A DNA stretch of 55,376 bases from Planotetraspora thailandica (GCF_016863335.1 NZ_BOOR01000076.1:1-55376); one strand, 5' to 3'; shown: positions 14,523 to 23,418, counted from the stretch's first letter. The notes: generated from the sequence alone by a model not told the origin. A program made the numbers and translations.

Positions 14523-15284
14523 TCACCGATCGAGGCTCAAGTCCTCGATGGCACCTTCGACTGCAAGCCAGGCCGTGCTGTCGGGATCGATGGGCGTGAA
14601 GTGGTCGCCGTCGACGAGGGCGAGCGAAGCATCCTGACCTGCGAGCTGCGCGGCCTCGAGGTAGGCCTCACTCTGCGAAAGGGGCACCGCCGTGTCGTCT
14701 CTAGCGTGGATGAGACGGACCGGCATGTCCGGTCGAATGTTCTGGACGGGGTCGGCTGTTCGGTACCGGTCGGGGAGCTCAGCAGACGTACCGCCGAGGA
14801 AAGCCACGACGCCCCCATCTCCCAGTTCCTCGGCCTCCGCACGTCTGAGGTCGAGGACGCCTTCTACGCTCACCGCGCCGGCGACCTGATCGTGAGTCGC
14901 GCTGAGCGCCCAGACGGCGAGGTGTCCGCCGGAACTGTGCCCGACAAGGATGATGGGCCTGAGGGGAAGGTCTCTATCCCTTTGGATCTCCGGCAGGAAG
15001 CTGACCGCCGCCAGAACGTCGTCGCCGGTGTTAGGCCAGCCGCCGCCACCGCCGACGCCTCGGAATTGAATTTTCCAGACATTCCACCCGGCCAGCACGA
15101 GCCGGTCGATCGCCCGATCCGGCGTATCCCAGCCTCGTCCTGCTCGCCACACGCCGCCGTGGATGAAGACGACGGTACCCCGAGGATCACCTGATCGCGC
15201 AGGGTGGAATTCGCCGAACTGATCGGGTTCGCTTCCGTACTCGTATCGAATGGTCTCTGCGTTCCTCTTCACATTCATGCTCAT
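14523..15284 (-). CDS. Alpha/beta hydrolase
   Basis: 253 residues, cytoplasmic. Motifs are VVFIHGGVWRAG (oxyanion HGG), LVGHSSGGHLA (nucleophile Ser in GHSSG), HARDDTAVPLSQ (acid Asp) and DGDHFTPID (catalytic His). The HGG-W and GHSSGGHL arrangement is that of the esterase/kynurenine-formamidase-like branch; the substrate is unknown. Its ATG overlaps the stop of the transporter gene upstream (ATGA at 15281-15284), so the two are translationally coupled. It is the last gene of the rclA-like operon. Confidence 0.85.
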   Translation of the reverse strand: MSMNVKRNAETIRYEYGSEPDQFGEFHPARSGDPRGTVVFIHGGVWRAGRGWDTPDRAIDRLVLAGWNVWKIQFRGVGGGGGWPNTGDDVLAAVSFLPEIQRDRDLPLRPIILVGHSSGGHLAVWALSATHDQVAGAVSVEGVLDLRRAEAEELGDGGVVAFLGGTSAELPDRYRTADPVQNIRPDMPVRLIHARDDTAVPLSQSEAYLEAAQLAGQDASLALVDGDHFTPIDPDSTAWLAVEGAIEDLSLDR

Positions 15285-16162
15285 CCTTCGGTTGTCGTGA
15301 GTACATGGATTGCGCTGCGGTTCTTGACCCAGAGCCGGATGCTCTGGAGGGCGATTGCGCCGATCACCACGGTGGCGATACCGACGATCAGCCAGGCGGC
15401 GATGGTCGACCAGGGGGACGTGTTCGTGGTGAGGACCCGCATGGCGAAAGTCGCGCTGGATCCCCACCAGGCGTTCCCAGCGACTGCGGGCGGTGCGGCG
15501 AGGATCGCCAGGCTCGGGAGCAGTCCGCCTGGGATTTCGGGCCCGGCGACCAGTCGGGCGATCAGTGCGCCGCCGATGAGCAGCCAGAACAGCAGCCCGA
15601 CGCCGAAAGCGGCCACCGCGGCGGCGTGGGCGCCGATGGTCGCGAGCGATTGGGCGCTGATGAGCCCTGCCGCGACGGTCGGCAGCAGGTAACCGCCGTG
15701 CATGGCGGTGAATCCTTTCGGGACGGTGAGAAGTTGTGAGATGAACCAGGTTCCGAACACGATGCTCACCGTGAACATGGCCCAGACGAGGATCGTGCCG
15801 ACGATCGGCCACATGGCGAAAAGGTGTCCTCCGAGGAGGATTCCGGAGATCGGGATGAGCGCGGCGAACGGACCGAGGACCGGATGGGTGAGGTCCGCCA
15901 TGATCCGACGCATGCTCTTCGCGCGGATGATGTAGAGGGTGACGGTCGTGATCCATACGATCGTCGCGATCGCCCACAGGATCTCCCCGACCAAGATGGA
16001 AGTCCCAAGCGAACGTGAGGCCTCCGTCCATGTGCCGGCAAGCCCCATGAGGCCGAAGGTCATCCCGAAGGCGTTCAGCGGGATTCCGGGCACGGCAGAT
16101 GGCTGAGGTGTCTTTCGGCTCTCGTCCGATATCGCGTGCGCGTCGCTCGTCGTGCTTGCCAC
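15281..16162 (-). CDS. TDT-family transporter (TehA/SLAC1-like)
   Basis: Integral membrane protein of about 293 residues from the GTG at 16162; the frame is open to 16249. About ten hydrophobic helices are visible, beginning with PLNAFGMTFGLMGLAGTW, which matches the first-helix FG.....GL....W signature of the family. Members move tellurite, dicarboxylates, sulfite or small anions. It lies 159 bases downstream of the rclA-like gene, same strand, and is coupled to the hydrolase. In this context it may export or import an anion linked to oxidant stress; this is inference. Confidence 0.85.
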   Translation of the reverse strand: MASTTSDAHAISDESRKTPQPSAVPGIPLNAFGMTFGLMGLAGTWTEASRSLGTSILVGEILWAIATIVWITTVTLYIIRAKSMRRIMADLTHPVLGPFAALIPISGILLGGHLFAMWPIVGTILVWAMFTVSIVFGTWFISQLLTVPKGFTAMHGGYLLPTVAAGLISAQSLATIGAHAAAVAAFGVGLLFWLLIGGALIARLVAGPEIPGGLLPSLAILAAPPAVAGNAWWGSSATFAMRVLTTNTSPWSTIAAWLIVGIATVVIGAIALQSIRLWVKNRSAIHVLTTTEG

Positions 16163-16321
16163 AGAAGTAGGTCTTTCTTTCGGACGCGGCGTGACTGCTG
16201 CCGTGGAGCGGCCCGCGTTGGCTGGAAGCGTCGTAACTCGATCCCGCAAGACGGTGCTCCTGCGCGAAGACCGCGACTCCTTCTCCGATGGGTTCGTGTC
16301 GAGCGACTGTCTCTTCAGCTG

Positions 16322-17752
16322 CTACGCGTTCTCGAGATCAGCCGTGCTCACGGCGACCCGCACGCGCGCGACTGTGCCGAGGAGTTCGTTGAATCCTTCG
16401 GTCGTGCTGGGGTGCGAGTAGATCGCGTTGCCGAGCTCGCCGGCGGGAACATCGTGACGCATGGCGAAGGCGACCAGGTTGATGACTTCTTGAGAATCGA
16501 TGCTGATCAATGCTGCGCCGAGAATGAGGTCGGTGTCCGCGTCGATGACGAACTTGATCAGGCCGCGGGTATCACCAATGATCCGCGCACGAGGCGTGGC
16601 TGTGGTCTGAGCAACGGGCTTGGCGGCGATTCTCACGTTGTAGCCGCGTTCTCTGGCGGCGGTCTCGGTGAGGCCGACGGTGGAGAACGGCGGGGTGATG
16701 AACATCGTGTGCGGAACAGCGACTCGATCAGCCGTGGAGCGCCTGCCGTCACCGAGAAGCCGGTCCGCGACGATGCGGTAGTCGTCGAGGGAGATGTAGG
16801 TGAACATCGGTCCCCCGTTGACGTCGCCGATCGCGTAGATGTGCGGCTGGCTCGTCCGCAGGTGCTCATCCACCTCGATGGCGCCACCTTCGGTTGTGCG
16901 GATGCCCGCTCTGTCCAGGCCGAGCCCCTCGATGGCGGGAACGCGCCCAGTGGCGACGAGTATCTTGTCCGCCTTCAGGGTCCGCGGACGCCCGTCGACC
17001 TCGTAATAGATGGTGGCGTCGGCGGAGCCGTCCTCGACCTCAGTCACCTTCGCGTCGGTGATGAGAGTGATTCCTTGATCGCGGAAGATGCCGACGACGA
17101 CTTCGGCGACATCGTCGTCCTCGCGACCCACGAATTTGGGAAACGCCTCAAGGACCGACACCTCCGATCCGAACTGCCGGTACATGGCGGCGAATTCCAG
17201 GCCGAGATAACCGCCCCCGATCACTGCGAGGTGTCGTGGGAGCTTTTCGGTGTGGAGCAGGTCCGTGCTCGTCGCCATGTACTCGCTCTTGCGCAGCCCA
17301 CGGATGTCGGGGATCACGGGCACGGATCCGGTGTTGATCACGATGGTCCCGGCGCTGATGGCCAGGCGGTCGTCGCCCGCCGCGACCTCGACCGTCGTGG
17401 AGTCGAGAAACGAGGCCTTGCCGGTGACCACGGTGACGGTGTCGAGGGTGTCCAACATCTGGAAGTTCTTGCCGCGCATCATCGTGGTCAAGTCCGTGAC
17501 CGCGCCGATCGCGTCCTGGTACCAGCTTTGCCGCTCGTCGCCTGGGCGACGAACATCGGCGCGGTGGACCAGCGCCTTGGTCGGTATACAGCCGATGTTG
17601 ATGCAGGTCCCTCCGTACATCTGATCCGACTGCTCCACCATGACGACCTTCTTGCCCTCGCGTCCCATGGTCGCCGCGAGAGTCTTCCCTCCCTTGCCGA
17701 AACCGATGACCAACAGGTCGGCCGTGACGCCAATGCTCTCTGCTTCGCTCAT
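16322..17752 (-). CDS. rclA: RclA-like flavoprotein disulfide oxidoreductase
   Basis: 476 residues from the ATG at 17752 (MSEAESIG), behind ggtgagag. FAD-binding LLVIGFGKGGKTLAA (14-28), redox-active GGTCINIGCIPTK (Cys50 and Cys55), NAD(P)-binding VIGGGYLGLEFAA, a second FAD motif YAIGDVNGG, and the C-terminal dimerisation end AIYSHPSTTEGFNELLG with His and Glu. The FGKGGKTLA start and CINIGCIPTK block match RclA, which in E. coli reduces Cu(II) and protects from reactive chlorine species, more closely than lipoamide dehydrogenase. The divergent RclR-like regulator supports this. The gene is first in a three-gene minus-strand operon. Confidence 0.82.
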   Translation of the reverse strand: MSEAESIGVTADLLVIGFGKGGKTLAATMGREGKKVVMVEQSDQMYGGTCINIGCIPTKALVHRADVRRPGDERQSWYQDAIGAVTDLTTMMRGKNFQMLDTLDTVTVVTGKASFLDSTTVEVAAGDDRLAISAGTIVINTGSVPVIPDIRGLRKSEYMATSTDLLHTEKLPRHLAVIGGGYLGLEFAAMYRQFGSEVSVLEAFPKFVGREDDDVAEVVVGIFRDQGITLITDAKVTEVEDGSADATIYYEVDGRPRTLKADKILVATGRVPAIEGLGLDRAGIRTTEGGAIEVDEHLRTSQPHIYAIGDVNGGPMFTYISLDDYRIVADRLLGDGRRSTADRVAVPHTMFITPPFSTVGLTETAARERGYNVRIAAKPVAQTTATPRARIIGDTRGLIKFVIDADTDLILGAALISIDSQEVINLVAFAMRHDVPAGELGNAIYSHPSTTEGFNELLGTVARVRVAVSTADLENA

Positions 17753-17824
17753 ATCTCTCACCATGAGACACTGGGCAATGATCCGTATAGACGTTGAAGT
17801 ATCAATTTCTATAGCAGGAGTCTC
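17753..17824. promoter_or_regulatory. Divergent promoter region, rclA-like / rclR-like
   Basis: The 72 bases between the two start codons are much richer in A and T than the genes and must hold both promoters. A ribosome site (caggag) precedes the plus-strand gene. RclR-type regulators bind such a region; no exact operator was assigned. Confidence 0.55.
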
Positions 17825-18778
17825 ATGGATGCGATCAGTCGTCTGGTCCGCCTCGCGCACTTAGAGGGCACGCTGGATACGCGGTGCCTGTTCACCGGGC
17901 GCACGGCCGTCAGTCACCCAGATCTCCCAGCGGGTGAGGTGCCGTTTCACCTGGTGCTGGAAGGCGAATGCTCTCTCGAGCTCGTGGACAGAACCGTCCA
18001 GCTCGTCGCCGGCGACATCGTGCTGCTCTCCCGCGGGCAGGCTCACACCGTCCACAGCGGAGCCGGTACAGAGCCCGGCATACTCCGGCAAAACGGTGCC
18101 GCTTTCACGACCGCACAGGCCGTGGGCAGCGGGGACTTGCTGGACCTGTTCTGCGGGCACTATACGTTCCGCCCCGGGGCGGGCGACATCCTGTTCGCCA
18201 CGCTGCCCGAGGTCGTACACGTCAACCTTGGCGCGCAGGCGAGCGAACACGCGCGGGCGTTGACCGCGCTGATGCGGTACGAGGCTGACAACGAAGGACA
18301 CGGGACCGCGGTCATCCTGTCCTCACTCTGCGATGTCCTGCTCGCCATGGCGCTCCGACACTCACCCCAACGTCATCCCACCGACAGGGCGCCGTGGACC
18401 GCAATCGATGACATGCGAATACAGACCGCGATCGATGCGCTGGTCCATGACCCTGGCCACGAATGGACCATCGCTGAGCTGGCCGAGATCGCCGCTATGT
18501 CTCGTGCTACCTTCATCCGTCATTTCACCCGCGGCACCGGCATGAGCGTCGGGGTCTTCCTGACCAAGGTCAGGATGATGATCGCGGCCGACCTACTCAC
18601 CAATACGGATCAGTCGATCGGATCGATCGCGGCCACGGTTGGCTTCAGTTCCGAATCCTCATTCGGACGTGTCTTCCGCCTTACCACCGCCACGACTCCG
18701 GCCCGGTTTCGACGCGAGACCGCCCGACGACGTCAATCCCGAGGCGAGCGGCCTGATGACAAGCTCCCCGGCGGGTGA
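17825..18778 (+). CDS. rclR: RclR-like AraC-family redox regulator
   Basis: 317 residues starting at ATG 17825. The N-terminal cupin domain begins MDAISRLVRLAHLEGTLDTRC, very close to E. coli RclR, and carries Cys21 plus a CG pair at Cys110 that aligns with the second redox cysteine of RclR (Cys89, followed by Gly). The C-terminal AraC domain has two helix-turn-helix units: WTIAELAEIAAMSRATFIRHF and IGSIAATVGFSSESSFGRVF. In RclR, oxidation of these cysteines by hypochlorous acid activates the rcl operon. The gene faces the rclA-like gene across 72 bases. The C-terminal tail RRRQSRGERPDDK is an extension without known role. Confidence 0.82.
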   Translation: MDAISRLVRLAHLEGTLDTRCLFTGRTAVSHPDLPAGEVPFHLVLEGECSLELVDRTVQLVAGDIVLLSRGQAHTVHSGAGTEPGILRQNGAAFTTAQAVGSGDLLDLFCGHYTFRPGAGDILFATLPEVVHVNLGAQASEHARALTALMRYEADNEGHGTAVILSSLCDVLLAMALRHSPQRHPTDRAPWTAIDDMRIQTAIDALVHDPGHEWTIAELAEIAAMSRATFIRHFTRGTGMSVGVFLTKVRMMIAADLLTNTDQSIGSIAATVGFSSESSFGRVFRLTTATTPARFRRETARRRQSRGERPDDKLPGG

Positions 18779-19133
18779 CTGACAGTCAGCGCGCACTGTG
18801 CCCGTCGGAGAGAGCGACTGCAACGGCCGAAGCGCGCGCCGCGGGGCGCCTGGTTGGCTGTCGGGCTCCCGACCAGGCCGCTATTCGCCGGTACCGTGAT
18901 CAGGCGAAACGCCATCACAGGCCTTGGTGTTTCTAGGGTTCACCCGGTCGCTTCCCCGACTTTGGGAGCCGCTCTGGGGAGCCACCCGGCCGGCCTCCCG
19001 GGGGAGAGCCGGAAGCTGATCATCCTCCATAGGTGACCATGGACGAACTGATAAGGATGCGCCTATGAGGGACTTTGATCTCCTAGAGTTCGTGCCCTTG
19101 TGGTGTTGCCCGGCTCTTGTTCCCGGAGGCTAG
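18779..19133. other. Intergenic stretch without a recognised gene
   Basis: No ORF has both coding character and a start. It precedes the gene at 19134, whose promoter must lie here. The sequence around 18945-19015 is GC-rich and may form hairpins. Confidence 0.4.
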
Positions 19134-19715
19134 ATGTCGGTTCCAGGGGTGACGCTGTTGCTGTTCGAATCGCTTGATCAGCAGAGTCGGGGTGAACTGG
19201 CTCATTGGCTTCGGACGTTCGGTGTGTCAGTGGAGGCCCAAGTAGACGGAACGATCTGTTTCAAGATCGGTGATGGGTCAGTGCTGGCGATGCCCGATTG
19301 GGATGGTTCATGTGAGTTCGGATTGGCCATCGGGGATTGGGATCCGGAGCCGGGCGACGACTACTCCCAGATGGAGCGTCAACCGGTTCAGGAACTGAGC
19401 GTTTGGGCCAGAGGGACGGAAATCCAGACACAGATGATCACTGGTCGTCTGGTTCTCGCCTTGATGCAGCGCTTAAGCGCAGTGGTCGACTTCGACGGGC
19501 TGCTCGGGCCGTCGCCATGGGCCCCGACGGGGATGCGTGGAGAAGAGGAGGCACGTCTCGCTGAAGTGCATTCCTTCGTCACATCGTTGCCCGGATGGGT
19601 CTGCGAGGTCGGCTACATGACGATCGACGGGAGTCGTTGGTACAGCCACGTCGGCGATGCGGAGTTCCTTGAGGCGTGGTTGAGACATCCCGCGTTCCAC
19701 CTTGTGATCCAGTGA
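19134..19715 (+). CDS. Hypothetical protein
   Basis: 193 residues from an ATG behind cggaggctag. Soluble and acidic, with VTLLLFESLD at the start, IGDGSVLAMPDWDG and FGLAIGDWDPEPGDDYSQ in the middle, and VHSFVTSLPGWVCEVGY and WLRHPAFHLVIQ at the end. It may belong to a family of Streptomyces hypothetical proteins (possibly DUF6368), but I am not certain. No catalytic residues are evident and there is no clear operon partner. Confidence 0.65.
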   Translation: MSVPGVTLLLFESLDQQSRGELAHWLRTFGVSVEAQVDGTICFKIGDGSVLAMPDWDGSCEFGLAIGDWDPEPGDDYSQMERQPVQELSVWARGTEIQTQMITGRLVLALMQRLSAVVDFDGLLGPSPWAPTGMRGEEEARLAEVHSFVTSLPGWVCEVGYMTIDGSRWYSHVGDAEFLEAWLRHPAFHLVIQ

Positions 19716-19870
19716 TTCGTACTCACGCAGTGGGAGGGGACGTGTCATGAGCTTTGGGCCTTGGCAGGTCATCCGGTCTCTCCGCTGCCGTTGCGAGCCA
19801 GTCGCGCGAGGAGTCCGGCCGGCGATCCCAGAACGACGCGACATGGCTGTGCATTTCGTCCTAGATTGGC

Positions 19871-20716
19871 ATGATGCGTCTTCCTGAGATTGAAGCAGCT
19901 AACGCCCGTATGCTGGCGCACGCCCCCACCGTCCGCCCGGTCTCTACCGGCGACATCATCCGCACGCACCGGAAGAAGTTCCCGTATCGCGGCTTCGTCG
20001 AGATCGACTCCCCGTACTGCCCGCCGTTCGTCATGTTCTGCGTGAACGATGACGCGGTGGCGCTGGACACCATCTGGAACGGCAAGTTCGGCTACGAGCC
20101 GGGCAGCCTGTCCGTGTGGGCGCGGCTGGCGGCCAGGAGCCAGACGATCGCCGACGTCGGAGCGCATGTCGGCTACTTCTCGATGATCGCCTCGCTTGCC
20201 AACCCTGGCGCGAAGGTGCACGCGTTCGAGCCGGTCGACTTCATTCACGCCAGGCTGGCCGTCAATGTTCGGGCGAACAACGTCCAGAACGTGAAGCGCT
20301 ATCAGGCCGGAGTGTCCAGCTCATCGGGGTGGGCTGACATCTCGGTCCGGTTCTCCACGAACCTCTTGTCTACGGGCTCCTCGTTGGAACGCTCCGCCTC
20401 CGACGCGGAACTCAAGCGGATCCAACTCCTCACACTGGATGAGGTATTCGCCGACACGCGCGTAGACCTTATCAAGATCGACGTTGAGGGTCACGAGGAG
20501 GCCGTCCTGGAGGGTGCCCGCTGGGTGCTGAAGCGGGACCGGCCGACGGTCATGCTCGAAGCGCTCGTGAACGCTCCTCTGGACTCGCTGCTGGCGGAGT
20601 TCGGCCCGTTGGGCTATGACGCCCATTGGGTGTCCGAGGGGGACGGCACGCTTGTCCCGGCGATGGAGGGGCGGCCGTACAAGACGCGGAATCTGCTGTT
20701 CACCCCGCGCGCATAG
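19871..20716 (+). CDS. FkbM-family methyltransferase
   Basis: 281 residues, soluble. The SAM-binding motif IADVGAHVGYFSMIA is followed by VHAFEPVDF, the FkbM-type acidic loop, and IKIDVEGHEEAVLEGA, the signature motif of this family. FkbM enzymes O-methylate sugars or small natural products. There are no sugar- or polyketide-synthesis genes beside it, so the substrate is open. The start is ATG 19871 or 19874, both with weak ribosome sites. A hairpin at 21068 follows after a gene-free stretch. Confidence 0.85.
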   Translation: MMRLPEIEAANARMLAHAPTVRPVSTGDIIRTHRKKFPYRGFVEIDSPYCPPFVMFCVNDDAVALDTIWNGKFGYEPGSLSVWARLAARSQTIADVGAHVGYFSMIASLANPGAKVHAFEPVDFIHARLAVNVRANNVQNVKRYQAGVSSSSGWADISVRFSTNLLSTGSSLERSASDAELKRIQLLTLDEVFADTRVDLIKIDVEGHEEAVLEGARWVLKRDRPTVMLEALVNAPLDSLLAEFGPLGYDAHWVSEGDGTLVPAMEGRPYKTRNLLFTPRA

Positions 20717-21067
20717 GCCGTAGCCCGGCTGCGCGTGATTTCGTCCCGGTGAGAGGTTCAGGGGACCTCAACACCCAGGTATCCGCCCCTGCCACGGGAA
20801 ACCGTGCCACCCGCGCTGGGAGAACGCTTGGCCTGCTGGCAGGCACTTCCGCTTCGGCGGTTGATGCGCCCAGGCGGTGGGGAGTGCGGCGCGTTCGAGC
20901 CGAACCGGACGGCGAAGGGGACTGGGTGCCTTACTCGCCGCCAGGCATGGCGGGAGGGACAGACGGCTCAATGTATGGAGAACCCCAGGTAGTAACTCGC
21001 CAAGCCCCTTTTCGCTGAGGACCCCGGCTCGGCGCACACCCTGCCGGGCACCCTCACAGACGCACCT
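20717..21067. other. Gene-free stretch
   Basis: No convincing gene on either strand, though several frames are open as expected at this GC content. Short imperfect inverted repeats (such as cgccaggcatggcg near 20940) occur. It could hold a decayed mobile element end; I could not assign one. Confidence 0.35.
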
Positions 21068-21094
21068 GCCCATCCCCTGCGCGAGGGGATGGGC
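21068..21094. terminator. Hairpin between convergent genes
   Basis: A perfect 11-bp stem (gcccatcccct / aggggatgggc) around a five-base loop, between the FkbM gene and the SnoaL-like gene. A near-identical design (ccgcccatccc / gggatgggcgg) occurs at 33975. Confidence 0.75.
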
Positions 21095-21116
21095 GGGCGT
21101 CCTCGGAGGCCGCGGT

Positions 21117-21560
21117 TCACGAGGGCGTGCCTGACCCCGGCAGCTGTAGCCCTAGCTGGGAGTACATCTCCAACTGATCATAGAAAAGGTGGTAGCTGAC
21201 GATCAGGCGTTGCTCCACGGTGAGGACCCAGCAGCAGCGGAAGCCAACCCGCCGGCCGGTGCCGGAAAGTGACTCGCCTCCCGGCATCAGGAGTGGTCCG
21301 GTGTGCGTGCCGGTGACCAAGGCTGTCGCCGCGACCTCGTCGCCCTCCGTGATCGTCTGCCAGACCGTGAAGCGCATATCGGGCACGGCCATCCAGATGA
21401 CCTCGTAGTAGGAGACAACCTGCTCCCGGCCCTCGGCCTCCCCGTCTGGCCCCACCGCGGCAATGTGCGGGGCAAAGCACCGCCCTAAAAGCTCCGAATT
21501 GTGGGCATTGCAAGCCGCAAAGAAGCGGTCCACCACACCCGCCGCCTCCACGTCCTGCAT
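21117..21560 (-). CDS. SnoaL-like / NTF2-fold protein
   Basis: 147 residues from the ATG at 21560 (MQDVEAAG), preceded by ggaggggaggcctccc; a GTG at 21578 is possible. FFAACNAHNSELLGRCFAPHI, VSYYEVIWMAVPDMRFTV and YHLFYDQLEMYSQLGL are the alpha/beta-barrel cone pattern of SnoaL-like polyketide cyclases and related ester-cyclase proteins. Many members have other or no enzymatic roles. The protein is probably cytoplasmic and its substrate is unknown. Confidence 0.8.
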   Translation of the reverse strand: MQDVEAAGVVDRFFAACNAHNSELLGRCFAPHIAAVGPDGEAEGREQVVSYYEVIWMAVPDMRFTVWQTITEGDEVAATALVTGTHTGPLLMPGGESLSGTGRRVGFRCCWVLTVEQRLIVSYHLFYDQLEMYSQLGLQLPGSGTPS

Positions 21561-21718
21561 GGGAGGCCTCCCCTCCACACCTCAACCCAACGCTAGTAGG
21601 GGTGGATGGTGCCTCTCAGCAGGGGAGGGGCGCTCCATGATGCACGTCGGCGAATCTGACTACGTGTCTCGGAGCGGTCGGGCGGGCGCGTGCAAGTCGC
21701 CCGGCCGGCCTTGGACGG

Positions 21719-21901
21719 CAGTTCCTCGGCATGATCAACGACATCGTGTTCCGGCCACGCCTCCTCGTGCCCGCTCTCGAGATGACCCCAGCGGAAGCGG
21801 AGCGCGTCGTGAACGAGGCCGTCAAGACGTTTCTCGCCCGATACGCAACCCGATCCCGCACCCATGATCGCTATCCGTATCCCTGTCTCCATTGCGGTTA
21901 A
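21719..21901 (+). pseudogene. TetR-family regulator C-terminal remnant
   Basis: The frame QFLGMINDIVFRPRLLVPA, then MTPAEAERVVNEAVKTFLARY, ends in TAA at 21899-21901. This is the typical last part of a TetR ligand-binding domain; the helix-turn-helix and most of the protein are missing. Its stop overlaps the stop of the convergent SDR gene by four bases. Confidence 0.6.
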
Positions 21902-22686
21902 AGCGTCTTGACTTGGCCGCCGTCGAGGATGAACTCGGCGCCGGTGGTATTGGCGGAGCGGGCGGAGGCGAGGAACAGTACAAGGTCAGCGACCTCGGCG
22001 GCCTCGGTGATCCGGCCGGTGCTGATCGCCATGCTCTGTGGCACGACCTCGTCGAGCGCCTGCTGGGCGGTGACTCCGGCGCCGGCGGCGACGGCGTCCG
22101 CGAAGCCGCCCGGGTCGGTCCAGAACGGGGTCCGCACCGGGCCGGGCGAGACGGCGTTGACCCGCACGCCGCGCGGGGCGAACTCCTCCGACAGGGTCTT
22201 GGTCAGGTTGGACATCGCCGCCTTCGCCGCGGAGTAGTCGACCACCATCGGGAACGGCAGCCGGGCATTGATGCTGCTGATGTTGACGATCACCCCGCCG
22301 GTGTCCAGCAGAGCGGGCAGGGCCGCCCTGCTGGTGCGCACGGCACTGAAGAACGTCACGTCGAACATCCGCGCCCACTCGGCGTCGTCGACGTCGAGGA
22401 AGCCCGACCGGACGCCGCCGGTGCCGACGTTGTTGACCAGCACATCCAGGCGCCCGTACGTCGACAGCGCGGCGTCGATGAGCCGCTGCGGGGTGCCCGC
22501 GTCAGTGATGTCGGCCAGCACCACGGTGGCGCCACGCGCGGCCAAGGCGTCAAGCTCAGGGGTGCGCGTGCGGCTGCTCGCCACCACGTGGGCACCCTCG
22601 TCGAGCAACGCCGCCGCGGTGGCCAAGCCGATGCCCTTGCTCGCGCCGGTGACGACGGCGACCTTGCCCTGCAGTTCGAGATCCAC
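21898..22686 (-). CDS. Short-chain dehydrogenase/reductase
   Basis: 262-residue classical SDR. The cofactor motif TGASKGIG (residues 14-21), NNVG (structural Asn), Ser in VNISSINARL, the catalytic Tyr-Lys pair VDYSAAKAA and the C-terminal FILDGGQVKTL are all present. It should reduce or oxidise an alcohol/ketone with NAD(P)H; the substrate is unknown. The start is GTG 22686 behind gggag. It lies directly downstream of a TetR gene on the same strand, with an operator-like motif 16 bases before the start codon, so it is probably the TetR target. Confidence 0.92.
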   Translation of the reverse strand: MDLELQGKVAVVTGASKGIGLATAAALLDEGAHVVASSRTRTPELDALAARGATVVLADITDAGTPQRLIDAALSTYGRLDVLVNNVGTGGVRSGFLDVDDAEWARMFDVTFFSAVRTSRAALPALLDTGGVIVNISSINARLPFPMVVDYSAAKAAMSNLTKTLSEEFAPRGVRVNAVSPGPVRTPFWTDPGGFADAVAAGAGVTAQQALDEVVPQSMAISTGRITEAAEVADLVLFLASARSANTTGAEFILDGGQVKTL

Positions 22687-22701
22687 TGTAACTCCCAGTT
22701 A

Positions 22702-22717
22702 TTGACTGATCGGTTCC
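22702..22717. promoter_or_regulatory. Operator-like site 1 (upstream of SDR)
   Basis: ttgactgatcggttcc. The core acNgatcNgt is palindromic; the same 16 bases recur exactly at 22788 and, inverted with three changes, before the TetR gene. Probable binding site of the TetR protein. Confidence 0.6.
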
Positions 22718-22787
22718 AAATTCGGGTGGCAAAAGTCAGTTGAGGACTGCGGCCTTGTCTGGCGGTTCGGGGCCCACTGCCCAGTTG

Positions 22788-22803
22788 TTGACTGATCGGT
22801 TCC
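22788..22803. promoter_or_regulatory. Operator-like site 2
   Basis: Exact 16-base copy of site 1, inside a duplicated stretch of about 45 bases (22699-22746 and 22785-22831) that also repeats the end of the TetR gene. Confidence 0.55.
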
Positions 22804-22823
22804 TAATCCGGGCAGCAAAAAAG

Positions 22824-23399
22824 TCAGTCGAGCGCGCCCAGGGCGACCTCGACGGAGTTTTCGAGGAACGCTCGATCCGCGCGGGCCTTGCCCATCACCC
22901 GCAGACCTTGCAGGAACGTGGTCAGGAACTGGGCCAGCTCCCTCGGCTCCTTGTCTGCTGCGATGTCGCCGCGGACCCGGGCCCGCTCCAACGCCCCGGC
23001 CAGGGCCGACTCGATCTGGCCCATGGTGCGGGAGACCTGCTGCACCGTGTCCGGGTGTGCCGAGCGCTCCGTGGCCGCATTGACCAGCAGGCACCCCGGC
23101 ACCGGATCGGCCAGGTCGGTCTCCACCAGCTCCAACAGTGCCGCCCGGATCGCCGGACGCACCTGCTCTGCCCGGTCCAGCATCTCGATCAATGCCGCCG
23201 CGTGGTGCTGGCAGTAACGGCGAAGCGCCATCGCATAGAGCTGCTCCTTGGATCCGAACGCCTTGTACAGGCTGCCTCTGGTGATCCCGAGACCTTCCAC
23301 GAGATCCTCCGTCGAGGTCGCCTCGAACCCCTGACGCCAGAACAACTTCATCGCGCGGTCCACTGCCGCGTCGATGTCGAACGTTCTTGGCCTACCCAT
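22824..23399 (-). CDS. TetR-family transcriptional regulator
   Basis: 191 residues from the ATG at 23399 (MGRPRTFD). The N-terminal helix-turn-helix reads STEDLVEGLGITRGSLYKAFGSKEQLY, and the C-terminal ligand domain contains PVPGCLLVNAATERSAH and FLTTFLQGLRVMGKA, the pattern of the TetR_C_6-type/AcrR-like branch that often controls an adjacent oxidoreductase. An operator-like site is 20 bases upstream of its start and two more lie between it and the SDR gene, suggesting autorepression together with repression of the SDR. Confidence 0.9.
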   Translation of the reverse strand: MGRPRTFDIDAAVDRAMKLFWRQGFEATSTEDLVEGLGITRGSLYKAFGSKEQLYAMALRRYCQHHAAALIEMLDRAEQVRPAIRAALLELVETDLADPVPGCLLVNAATERSAHPDTVQQVSRTMGQIESALAGALERARVRGDIAADKEPRELAQFLTTFLQGLRVMGKARADRAFLENSVEVALGALD

Positions 23400-23418
23400 G
23401 CGACGACCATACAGGTAA

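Noticed and set aside
14103-15194. 363-codon plus-strand ORF
   Set aside because: It is antisense to the alpha/beta hydrolase and includes the terminator hairpin; no protein-like motifs.
16136-17797. 553-codon plus-strand ORF
   Set aside because: Complete antisense shadow of the RclA-like gene.
20626-21018. 130-codon plus ORF after FkbM
   Set aside because: It starts inside the FkbM gene in another frame; composition is not protein-like.
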